DNA of 64,000 nucleotides from Cristatella mucedo (Eukaryota; Bryozoa; Phylactolaemata; Cristatellidae), in contig WPIO01000005.1 of NCBI GenBank assembly GCA_009760855.2, positions 7,147,001-7,211,000 on the forward strand, in the 5' to 3' direction. Below, one piece after another: positions 36,786 to 48,561 of this stretch. The translations under genes were made by a program, and so were the position numbers. Numbering within the stretch: position 1 is the stretch's first letter; each line of letters opens with the position of its first letter. The notes under the pieces were generated by a model. The model saw only the letters and a list, made by a program, of their open reading frames with translations. It ran no database searches and had not been told where the DNA came from.

Positions 36786-37062
36786 CACACTTAAAAAGAA
36801 GCTAAAAACGCACCTATTTATGACAGCATTTAGTGGGTCTCTATGATTCGTCTTTTATGTGCTTATGCACGCTGACACTGGTGCATGCTGCCACTAACAA
36901 CACTTGCATGCTGACCCTGAACATGTCGCCCCTTACCACTTTATTCTTGTTGTTTATCAAGCATGATACCACTCACATTCTATTGTGTTTCCTTTGCAGC
37001 AAATGTAAAGCGCCTAGAAAGAAATTGAGTTCTCTGAGGCTTTATCAAGTGTTTATTATTAA
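36786..37062 (+). mobile_element. LINE-A 3' end, head-to-head with the previous copy
   Basis: Starts in the last ORF2 codons (AAAAAGAAGCTAAAAACGCA), runs through the 3' untranslated region and TTTGCAGCAAATGTAAAGCG, and ends in a short ATT tail near 37062. A small deletion has shortened the hairpin flank. Confidence 0.8.
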
Positions 37063-39270
37063 TGTACCCAGGCTAGGTTCGGTCAGCTGGGACCGGACGG
37101 CTGTAATGTGGTAAGGGTCACCGGCTGATGAGAGGTCACCGGGGCTCTTGGGTAAGGAAAGTTGGTTGAGTAAGTCGTGGTGTTGGAGGCTCCATGTCTC
37201 GCCGAGTTATGCACCTACATGGATGCAGGCATTCTCCGGCGATGCCATCACGTGTGCAAGACAAAGAGTGCACAAGGCCCGGGGATAGCACGTTCGTTGT
37301 TGTGACGGGTATATTCCGCGTTCCCCGTGTAGCGTGGTCGTGGCCCCCCGTGAGTTGGTGTCTTTCGGCGGAAGCTCTCAACTGTGGTAGACGTCGACTC
37401 CGACTAGGCGAGCAGTTACTCAGCTAGCCGGATCTTTTACGGCGCACGCTCGTACTGTTGGAAAGGAGTCGGTACGACGGCGGGACTGCGGAAGCCGGCT
37501 GACCAACTAGCACGTTTGTTCGCGCTTGCTTCGTCTCGCGTCCCTATAGTTTACCTCATGTAGGATCCCCAATAGATTTGTTTGGTTCCCCTGTTATTGT
37601 TGGCGCATGCGATATTATAAAGAGGTCTAACCTGACGGCCGCTCGTCTTACCCTAGCTCAGCGGCTGGGCGAACGGCGGCGTAGCCTGAGCGCGGCGGGG
37701 CATGGCGGGAAATAACCCCTGACCCCTGGAACTCGGCTAAGGTAATACTAGTATGTTACAGGGTTTTTAGGCCGTAGCTGATTAGTTGTTCCCGCGCCCA
37801 ATGAACGCACGCGTACTCGCGAATAGAGACTTTGCTCTTCCGAGTCTAAGGACGAGTCGCGGAGATAGGATTAAGAGGAGTTAGCATTTACTTGAGCAGA
37901 TCGCTTGGCGCATCGTAAAGATGCACACCTGGCAGTAAACGATCGGCGATTGTCTCGGCCGTCCATTTCACCCGCCTTACGCCGGTGTCACGCAAGATCG
38001 ACTGTCTGATTTGGCCTTGTTAAGCGAACGGAAAGAATCAGTGGAAAATATCGACTTTCAAACTGCTGTAATAGACTAGTTTTCTATATTCAAGGCCAGA
38101 ACAATTCACCCAAGTTTAAGCTGAGATAGCTACCCTGTACCTTTTACTACAGTTAATACAACTTTGTCGACTAAATATGCCCGCTAAGGTTTTTTTGCAT
38201 TTCTTCAGCGGTGGAGCTATTATGCAGCAATTTTTTGACAAGGGATGGGTGCTATTTAAAGCGTTTTTCCCGGGCGCCGACAAGTCTCCCTGCGCCGCCG
38301 CTACGGACTCCAGCTCTACTAGTGACCCTCCTCATTTAATCTCCGAAGATCGAGCATGAACGCAACATTATGTGGTCCACGAAATGCCGGGTAGGCGCCG
38401 GAGTCACCTAAGTTTGGGAATTGCAGCTCCGTAGCAGAAGACACTAACTTGACTTGGATAATTCTTCGCAAGCCCCATCACAATAATAAATAGAAAATGA
38501 TAATTTTGGCAGAAAGACCCTTCGAACCTTGCGGCTGTTCCAAAAGACCAGGGAGCAGCAGGACGACGTCTGGGGGGGGGAGTCCGCTTCGGAATTCGAG
38601 CGACGTTGCGGTGGCATATGACAGGCCAACTCCGATGAATTCACGCCGTGCGTTTCGCTAAGAGAAGAGCTCCCCGGAAGAGTTACCCAGGGACGTAGAT
38701 TTCATTAGAATTAAAAGCGGCAGGCTTTCGTAATGAAACGTAACTATTCGCACGTTCACTCATGGGTTGGGCGTTCGCCATCACGTACGTGGTGGAGCCA
38801 CCAGGCATGGCCACTCCCCGTGAGTATCGGAGGGCGCGCCATGAAACGGCTGTCAAGTAGTAGGAAATGTGCAAGTCATTCGAATGAAGTGCGAGGAGTA
38901 AACCGGTCGGCGCGATATCAGTTCACTGTGCGTTTAGCTGAAGTCGCAGTTTACCGCATGAGTGTGAGAGAGGGGTTTCGCTAGGCTGTGATGCTGTCGA
39001 GGATTACACAACTATCTGAATGGGCTGACGACGATGCCGCTACAGCTGGCCTAGATAAGGTGCTCGAAAAATACCCGGCCAACTTTACCTCAAGGCAGAA
39101 TGAGACTTATGACAGGCACGTCTTCTCTCGCCATTTGCAGAATCAGGGAGAGCCTTTTGATTTTTTTTTCTGCACAGACTTACTTCGTTTCGCCCGCACA
39201 GGAGGCTACCACTTCCTGGGATAGGCCATAGATAATTAAAATCAGACTGTTCCAGAGCTTCTTCAGACGC
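37063..39270. other. Gene-free region, nothing recognised
   Basis: About 2.2 kb with no supported exon. It contains short open frames on both strands and a local repeat of GTCACCGG near 37108 and 37135. It could be diverged mobile DNA, but I found no motif to say so. Confidence 0.4.
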
Positions 39271-39271
39271 A

Positions 39272-39424
39272 TTGTCAAGCTGGCTTGGTCCAGCGGTTAA
39301 GGTTCTCGCCCCGACCAGGGTCTGGCTGAGGTCGTGGGCTCGAGCCCCGAGGCATATGGAAAGCACCCGAATAGAGATTAAGTTCTCTCAGGGCGCTATG
39401 CAAATGATTTATATTTATATTTAA
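39272..39424 (+). mobile_element. tRNA-derived SINE-1 copy
   Basis: One of the best-preserved copies: GCTTGGTCCAGCGGTTAAGG (A-box region), GTCGTGGGCTCGAGCCCC (B-box region), AATAGAGATTAAGTTCTCTC and GGGCGCTATGCAAATGA. Confidence 0.85.
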
Positions 39425-40349
39425 TGCGGGTTAAGGTTCTGGCCGAGATTAAAATCTCCCCCCCCCCGCACGAGCAGCTGACGCGTGCTGCTTGGCAAAC
39501 GTGGCGGTTGATTATTTCAACCGTATCCGAAAATTCAACATCCTCGCGGCGCTGCATCGACCAGGGCAGCCCAGTGTCGCAAATACAGTCGCCGAAAAGA
39601 ACGTCGCAGCCAAGACCGTTGCTTCCCTCGGAACCGTTTGTTCATCGAGCCAACTCACTTTCGGATATGGGCACAGTGCACCATATCAGGATGAGCGGGT
39701 AGTGAGCTGGCTCTGTGCCAAATGACGACCTAACGACGCCGTATTGGCTACTGTAAGCATTGTGCCTTTAGTCGAAAGGGAGCTTAATACATAGACGATG
39801 CCGTATTGGCTGAAGATAGGGTACCGATGCTTTGTGTCGCGTTACCTGGGGCAATCTATAAATACTTAATCTTCGAATGAAGACGAGCCATGCGCAACCG
39901 TCATTTATCAGACTATCGCCACTTCAGATCGACTTGACTCCCCTGCACTGTATGGCTGCGGGTTTGCCACAAAAACTAACGCAGCTGCCGACGACAGTGA
40001 ATGCCTTTAGGTCCTTCGTCTTGGCTTGACAGGTGACGGTGGTTTTATTTTGAAGGCAACCGAGTCTTTGTCAAGCCAAGATCCGACGAGAATTTTAGGT
40101 TTTTAAAAGATCAATGATCTGCGAATATTCTCTGCAAGCATTTTAAGTGCAGTATTGGCTGAGGTCAGTTTAAATTATGCATGTCATTGCAGAGCGTAGT
40201 ACGGCAGGTTACAAGGTCTACGAAACTTTCGGGGTTGGATAAGGATCACACAAGTGTCCAGGTTCTCTTTCTAGACGAGAGCCCTGTAATCTATCTAGTA
40301 TTACCTAGACAACCAAAAAGCTCTTCAGGTTGATCATTATATGCAAGTC

Positions 40350-40833
40350 ACATGTCTACTTTGCTGAAGGAGCTGCGATGACTCCCCATTAATCGGCGGA
40401 TATAAAGCAAAGCTCTTGCTTGGATCCAAAAGAAGGCCACGGGGTAGCTTTTAAAAGGATCACCAGAACTATCAGGTTCGGCTACCTTGTTTCCTCTAGC
40501 TCTCTCTGGAAATGCATGCATTTCTGCACAGAGTCACACATAGGTTGTCTGCGAATGCTGGTTATTTCGCAAAAATCTACTAAGCCCAGAAGGTCTTAAC
40601 CGTATTCGCTGCCTCGACCGGTCAAACGAACTGAGATCTTGGTTGAGAGAGAGAGAGAGAGAGAGTACGGGATGCGTGAATACTTATAGGCGAAAAAAAC
40701 CCGCTACCTTGAAGTCGGTGCTATGCATGCTACCACTAATCATTCGACTATGCTTTCTTTTGCAGCATATATAAAGTGCCTAGAAAGAGTTTAAGTCCTG
40801 CGAGGGCGCAATACAAATATATTATTATTAGTA
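40350..40833 (+). mobile_element. LINE fragment with ATT tail
   Basis: The left half encodes a decayed RT C-terminal motif (LPINRRI then KALAWIQKKA, in shifted frames). A (GA)n run at 40644-40665 interrupts it. The right end is a LINE-A-like 3' terminus: TTTTGCAGCATATATAAAGTG, a diverged hairpin and ATTATTATTAG. Confidence 0.6.
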
Positions 40834-40839
40834 TTCAAC

Positions 40840-43600
40840 CACCACTGAGGCTATCGGATCAATATCAGATCAATACTTTGTACGACGATATAAGTCAAAC
40901 CTACCCTCTAGTTATTCGCGGTGTATCGCGAGTTCATGCTCCCTCTCCCCGGCCGCTGCTAGCTTCCGTGTCACAAATCCAACCGAATACGATCCAAACT
41001 ACATTCCATCGAAGAAACCCGTGCCGTCTAAAATCACCATACAATCTCTTATCTATATCTTAGCCGGTGACAGATACCGGTTCCCGGTGAGCTCTGTACG
41101 GTAGATCTCATTTAAAACATTTCTTGTACAAGGAAGTCTTTTTCTGCTACCTACCCTGGTGTATCCTTTCCAACTATGCTGGGTTAATAAATTCATGTTA
41201 CTTACGTTTTCAACAGCCTTCCCGACTCAGCCACGTATTGTGTCACTCGCCCTTTATTGCTTAAATTGCTGGAGACCATCGGATCACCGAAAGCAGCTTT
41301 GAAGGCTGTATAAACATCTCTAGCGGCACACCCACTTAGGCTTGGTTGAGCTACAGAGATCTAACTCCTGGGCATTTGTGATGAGGTTGACCAGTAATCT
41401 AGACAATGTTTTGCATCGCTTCTTATAGAAATAGCAGGTGGTACGCAGTTCGAAAGTGCCAGGTCTCATTCAGGGCCGGACCATTGTAAAACAATTTACA
41501 CGAGGACGCAGAAGCCCAGTTTCGAGCACCTCACTTTGATTAGGTCAGGCGGATCGCAGTTTAAAAGTGTTTGATCGATAGGGCCATAGGAGGTAATTTT
41601 CAGGAGAATGTGTAAGAGAAATTGAAACAGCTTTGTGCTGAGAAATTTCAAATGATCACTTGCACGAGAACGAGCATGCACACTTGCACGATGTTTGGTA
41701 AAGAAACTCAGAACTACATCGTCCATAAAGCGGACTTGAAATTACCGTCGTGTCATTCCTTTAGAAATAGCAGGTAGATCGAAGTTAGGCTTGGGACCAA
41801 CCAGCGCTGTATTTATGGATTATGGACATTGGTGCAAAAGATGCTCACCCGTTGTACCAATAGTTTCAACACTGCTGTAGAAGTTACTTTAAGCTCGATG
41901 GACACATTGAAAGTGCGTGATCTCAAATTGAGATAGTTATCATATTATAGTCACTCTTCTAAATCTCAGAACCATTCGTTAATAAAGTCTTCGCGAAAGT
42001 GAGCAAGTTATTATTTAGGATAGACTTATTCACATTCTGGTGAGCTATCCCTTGACAGCTTTAAAAATTATTTGCTTTCGGCCGGCCTTCCAATTAATCG
42101 GTTTTCCTGGTTTTACTACGAACCAATGCTTTAGTGCCAATACCATCCTCATTTATTAGCAAGAGGCCAAACGAGAGTCGACGAATTTACAATACTCAAA
42201 AGCTGGTGAAGACGTAGCGATGCCGAGAAACAAGATGCTAAACTTGGGCATTTCAGCAGGCAGTGCGTCTATAATGAACAACGAACCCACAAGACAAAAC
42301 TTTACATTGCTTTTGGCAGCACAATATCGATAAAAAAATCATTCTTAAGAGTCCTAGTAATCGTATACATGTAACCAGTGGCAGAGCACGATAACACGAG
42401 AGAGGGTGCGTTTGCCCCCTAATAGCTGGGTCACTCCCTATTTCCATGCCTTCCCCCCCCCGACTGTCACCCAGAATGAAATTATGAGTGACTTCCATTC
42501 GACGAGCAACCGCCGGGTTCGTGTAAAATAAATATTGCGATCATGCACTTTTTAATTACTTGCAGGCTTTGCCCCTACACGAACATCTTTTCGAATCTTT
42601 CCCCATTAGGTGAAAATTGGCTCCACCTCTGCATGTAACCCCGATATTGAAAAACCAGTAGGGACCATAAGTCATTACGAGCATCGTCTAGCCACGATTT
42701 GCTCACACGGGGGGGGGGTTTACACCTTGACAAATATTGCATATCGTAAGATGGATGGAGGAGCATGCCGAGAAGTAAGCGAGCCAGGAGACCCTCTTGG
42801 GCCTCCTGGCTGGTGTGTGGAGGCTTTGGCCCTCCTCCGCCACGGTAGCGATCGCAGGCACAGTTGCCAGAGCGTGTACATGGCATGTACGCAACATGCT
42901 GACTATATGCAACCGCCCTTGCTCATTTTGAGGTCTGCCAATGTTGGCGATGCTTCACTTCTAGAACGATAGGAAAACTAGCAATTACACAAGCCGTCGA
43001 CATGGCACGAGCCAATCGCGACCTCGCCAAATCTCGGAATGACATACAAGAAGGCATGCAGCTTGATCTGGGATCAGCATCCGTTGGTACCACCCACCAC
43101 ACACGTGAAACGTGTGGCACGTAAACATGCAAGGGCAGCAAAACATTTAAATATAGGCAAATCCTCTTACAAATAAGAGTATTAGTAACATGTGCTGCTT
43201 CATTAATTAGCTCTACAAACCTTACTAGGGTCGCACCAATCTCTCCCTATAGTCAGAGACCACGGTAAAAGAACCGACAACTTATAACCGATGGTGTCGA
43301 AGGGGGGGGAGAGGTCATCGCACAAGCAGCCTGAGCGGTGCACCCCAGGCGTGTCACGTGGGCGCACAAAGCGCCAACCGATTGACCTGTTCGCACCACG
43401 TGATCAAGCAGTCAGGACACTCGACTAAATGAACACTCGTCAATGTCTGCGTCCGACTGCTTGTGAGTAAAAAAAAAGGACCCTCACATGAGATTCGAAC
43501 GCGTGCACCAGGCTGCTGTCGGCAGCAGGATATGCACTAGTTGGGCGTTAAGCGTCCGACTTCGGGTATAAGCGCCGAAGTTGTAAATATTCTTGCCACC
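40840..43600. other. Gene-free region, nothing recognised
   Basis: No supported exon. TAGAAATAGCAGGT recurs near 41425 and 41763 with similar flanks, a weak direct repeat of about 330 bp period. The last part, up to 43659, is probably 3' untranslated or intergenic DNA of the RasGAP gene. Confidence 0.4.
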
Positions 43601-43659
43601 GGTCAAGTGGTGCGATATTGGTTCTCGAAGTGGCAAGGCATTCGGTGCAATATCTATCG

Positions 43660-46600
43660 TCAGACGAAGCCCGTCTTCCCAGCATCGTGACTGTAGTAAA
43701 GAATGGTCTTGTACGTAGTCTGCAGCTGCTGCTGCCGCTCACCGGTAGCTGCCGCTGGGGCGACAACTGCCGCTGGTGAGACGAGGCTGGCGGCCCCTGC
43801 CGTGGCTGCCTGCCGCTCGCCGACTCCTCCGCCCACTCGCTCCCTGAGCTGCTGCAGGCTGCCGACTAGGCGCGTGTTGGCAGCGTCCAGCTGCTCGATG
43901 CGCTGCTCTTGCAGCTCGATCATGCGCTGCCGCTTCAGGATCGAGTCCTTCATCTCCTGCTGTTCACGCCTCAGGTCTGCCTCCACGCAGTGCAGCCTGG
44001 CGCAGCAGCGGTGGCAGCGGAGAGAGAAAAGAGGCCGCCGGTCAATGACGTCGCCGGATCACGCAAGCCACTGCGACGCTGCCTGCCCAGTGACGAATCT
44101 AGCACGCTGCGCTGCAGCCGCCGGAGGAGGAGGACGACGACGAGGAGGAGGAGGAGGAGAAGGATAGAACACATCGGCCTTATGCTCGACCGCTCAAGCA
44201 GCATCGGGCACCTGCTACGACGGTGGGCAGTACAGCTGCTCAAGAGTCTATCAAGTGGCAGTGCCACGGCCGATTGAGCGACACTTCTGCGGCAGCACTG
44301 GCAGCGCCAGCCCGTGGGGAAGTGAACCTACAGCTTGAGGGCCAAGGCGACACACTTGGATGGGCTGGAGACGCCCACCACTGAGCGAGCACCACCGATA
44401 CTCAAGCTAGGAATGTGCATGGCGCCTACCTACTGCTGTGCTGGTGCTGACTCTCTTACTATCATAGGGGAAGGGCTCATTCGGCCCTCCACAATTAGTG
44501 GTGGTGGCAAACATAAGATAATAATGATGATAATAATAATAATAATAATACACTTGATAAAGCGCCCCCAGAGAACTCAATCTCTTTCTAGGTACTTTAC
44601 ATTTGCTGCAAAGGAAACACGATCGAATGATCACCATGTGCTCACGGCCTGGAGGCAGCTCACACACATAAAAACATTGGCCGATACTGACTCACTGATT
44701 TGTTTGTTGAGCCCTCCTCCAAACCCACAGGCTGCAAGCGCTGCTGCGCCAGCAGCTTTGCAGCCGCCTGGCGCATTGGCGCACGGACAGGACTACCGAG
44801 TGAATGTGGCAGATGCCCCGCCCACTAACTCTCAGGGCCGAGCAGGAGGCGAATTCAGCGTTCTTAGAGCTCAGCAGTCGAGGGCAAGTCCTACGGGCAG
44901 CAGCTTTTGCCCAAGGAGCTGCTAAGTTGAGGGCGCTGCCGTATCGTGTGACGTACCGATCCAAGATGGCCTGCATTTGCACGTCCTTCTCCTGCTGCTG
45001 GGCGTGCAGCTTGGCCTCGCTGGCGTCCAGCCGCTGCCGCCACTCACTCATCACCGTCGTCGTCTGCTCGGCCTGCTTTGCCAGCTGCTCTTCCGTTTCC
45101 TCGAGGCGCCGCTGAGCCTCATCCAGCTGAGATTTCAGAGCCTCGACCATTCCTTCGTGCTACCAGCCGACAACATTTGGTGACAACAGATAAGTCAACG
45201 ACTGCTTCGAAGACAATAATACCAACATATAATAATAATAATAATAACAACAAAAATCATAATAACACAGTAGACCACCGAAAGAGAACTTGATCACTTT
45301 CTATACACCCCGAATAAGTAGTAAAAAAGCTTTTCGTACCCTGGGTCTTAGCCCAAGGGTAAGGCATGCGCTCTTCATGACTCGGGTCGCTGGTTCAAGC
45401 CCTGCAGACGGCGTCCTTTTACTGAACACTGTAAGCAGTGATGATAAGCCGTAATGATTCTTCTGCTGCTATATAAATTAGGCTGTTAAATCTGGTAACC
45501 TTTTTTGCATGTAACTGAGTAAGTGATTAGATAAAATAGGCTCAGATAATATATCTATATCTGCATCTCCAACTGTCTGTAACTCCACAAAGACTATGTG
45601 GGTGTTACACAGCAGAGTTTTGTATAGCGCACTCACAGCCTAAGTGGCTTTCGGTACGTATTCGGTTGCCAAGAGACTTCAACTCATGCAACAAGGAGAA
45701 AGTAAGAAGCATAGCTGAGTCAGGAGAGCAGTTGAAGTAGTGAGTAGCATGGAAGTAGCAGCTCAGGACGGCTGGAAAGGAAGTGCCGTAGTCGGCACCA
45801 GGAGAATAGATGTCGTTGCATAAGAGTTGCACAGCCACACTATTACATACTACAACATAGACCATTCACACGGACCCAACAAATGCAGTGAAGAGCCGGG
45901 CCTTTTTAGCTTCTTTATAAATGTAGCCAAGTCAGGAGACGTCGTGCCACAAGTCAGGATATAGCTTCATAGGCTTTGTGAGCACACAACTAAATGCCCG
46001 TTCTGTAAACTATTCGAGAACGTGGCAAGGAAAGAATTTGAGGGGAGACGATTCGTGGCAGTTACGGGAAGCACCTGGAGGTCTTGCGTGGGTGCAAGCT
46101 ATTGCACACATGAGGCCAAAGGCAACATGGTGTTACAGCAGCAGTGTCAGAAGTGGCAGAAAGCCACGACCAGCAACCTGGACCGTTATTTATTAATAAC
46201 AAGGGATTTAGCACATACGATGCGATGATTGCAAGGCCCGCGCAGGGTATCGTCTGTCTAAGTAGTTGGCCATTTTCAGGTCGTTGGTCGGCAAAGCATT
46301 CGGCCCTGCAATGCTAGGAGGGGGGGGGGGGGCAAACAGATACAACCAGCAACCGGCATAGCTTTTTCGCACTATGGTCATCGTGCGTCAGAATGACAGC
46401 ATTATACATAGACTTTCGTTGAACGAAGGGTGCTGTGAACACCTGAATTATAGCTAGAGATTCAAAGACTACACGATTACAGAATCCGACCAAGAGTGTG
46501 TGCTCCTTATACAACTACAGTCACCTGCCGACATACGAAATGTATAGGGAGCAGAAATCTGCGGTGTAGAATTTTTGTAAGTCGAGAACGGTATATCACA

Positions 46601-48523
46601 CGTTCTATTATGAGACGTTGTGAATAAGACATAGAGAGAGAGAGAAACGAATCGAGTTTTTTGAAAATACATAAAAAATAAGAAACAAGCGAATGAGATT
46701 ATATTTACATACCATAATTTGGAGTATTTTTGGGTATATAGAGCTGGTAGTTGTAGTACCATTGTGACAGCCTTCTGCACAACCTGTGGTCAGGCTGGGT
46801 AGTGCGACCGAGCAATAAGCCTGCTGGCTCCAACACCAAAACCTTTATTTCAAGCTACGAGCCGGCCAAGCTCAGTCTACACACACTAGATGGCTACCGG
46901 CTTCCAGAGATCTAGCCTTCCCCTCCCATTGTACTCCTTCGACAGCCCTTATATTCCACGAATGTGCTTTTTTGCACTGTCGGCCATTGTTCGTTCCGAA
47001 CCAGCCCGACAGCTGGCTGCAGTTTGTGGTAGATGGATGTCCCCACAGATGCCGCCCAAGCATGGATTTAGGCAGGACTGGTGAGTCATCGCCTGCCCTT
47101 CCACCGGTCGTGAGCTTGGGGCTGCTTAGGCAGTCTGACAGCCCTGATAGGGTTTCCGAAGACTGCAAGTCATGTTCCCTCACAACATTACATTGAGTAT
47201 TATTGGGAGAAGGGTGAGGAGGAGTTGGACGATCTTGCTAAAGGGTCATCAACTGCCACGTCCCCCAAACCCTCGTAACTGGTTGTGGCGTTGTCAAATC
47301 TCACTTTGTGCGGATTTTGAAAGTTTCCTGGATACATTTTGATTTTCGAAGCCGGGGCTGACTGCATTTTATCCTAAATGGCAGTTCTATCTCAATCAAC
47401 CGTTAAGACATCTGTGCAAATTTCTTATGTCAATATTTGTTGCCAAGGGAGGCCGTTTTTTAACCCTTTCGAATCCCTCCCGTTGTGGGCAGTACTACAG
47501 CAATCTGTGCTGGCTAGCAAGGTGTCAGTCTACCCAAGGCTGCTGTGAAGTGAAATGAGCTGAAGAAGGCCACACACCCTCACCATTTCCCCGTTCATTC
47601 GAATGCCTGTCAACGTCCAGTTAGAATGCTAAAGCAATTATCTCTTTGTATGTGGTTAATAATAATAATAATAGGCTATCTGTTTAGTGCCTTACCAGAA
47701 AGTTTGCGTCTCCATCTGTAATTCATCATGTGCTGAAACTTCGCATGCACATATGGCCAAGGTCACAGATGAATAAGTTACACTTTAGTATTTAATTACT
47801 AAATGACTGTGGCTCACAGGAAGTTGCAGCACCACGACTTCTAATCACTTCCTGCATCCAGTTTGGCATGGACTCCACGATTATTTCCCACAATGCCGGA
47901 GCAATATCTCGCCACCATCGACATGTAACCTTAAATAACACATCGCCAGTAGTGATGCGATTAGTTGACTATCTTATACTAGGCTTCAAAACACCCTACA
48001 GTTTTTTGAAGGGGTTCAGATAAGGGCTAATGCTGGCAGCGGCAATACGACCAGAGAGCATTTTCAAAAAATTTCTCTCGCCAACAGTAAAGAGTGCTTA
48101 GGACTTTTTAACCTGCTGCCGTATAAAATCTGACCCTTTCAGAGCCCTTGCACTTGACAAATTTCTTGCAATGCTGGTTCCTAATGCATTCCATTCACTA
48201 GAGCCTGGAACTCCCTTCCGACCTGCGTCAGAACATCCCCTGACCTGACCACATTTAAAAAGAACTTAAAAACGCACCTATTTAGGACAGCATTTAGTGG
48301 GTCCCTGTGATTCGTCCTTCACGTGCTCATGCGTGCTGACACTGTGCATGCTGCCACTAACCACATTTGCATGCTGACCCTGTGCATGTCACCCCTAACC
48401 ATGTTATTCATTTTGTTTGTTTTTCAAGCATGATTTTACTTACCATTCAATTGCATTTCCCTTTGCAGCAAATGTAAAGCACCTAGAAAGAGATTAAGAT
48501 CTCCGAGGGCGCTTTATCAAGTG

Positions 48524-48561
<38 letters not shown>

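Noticed and set aside
45343-45420. Possible functional tRNA gene
   Set aside because: A-box-like and B-box-like sequences are present, but no clean cloverleaf is seen and a SINE-like tail follows.
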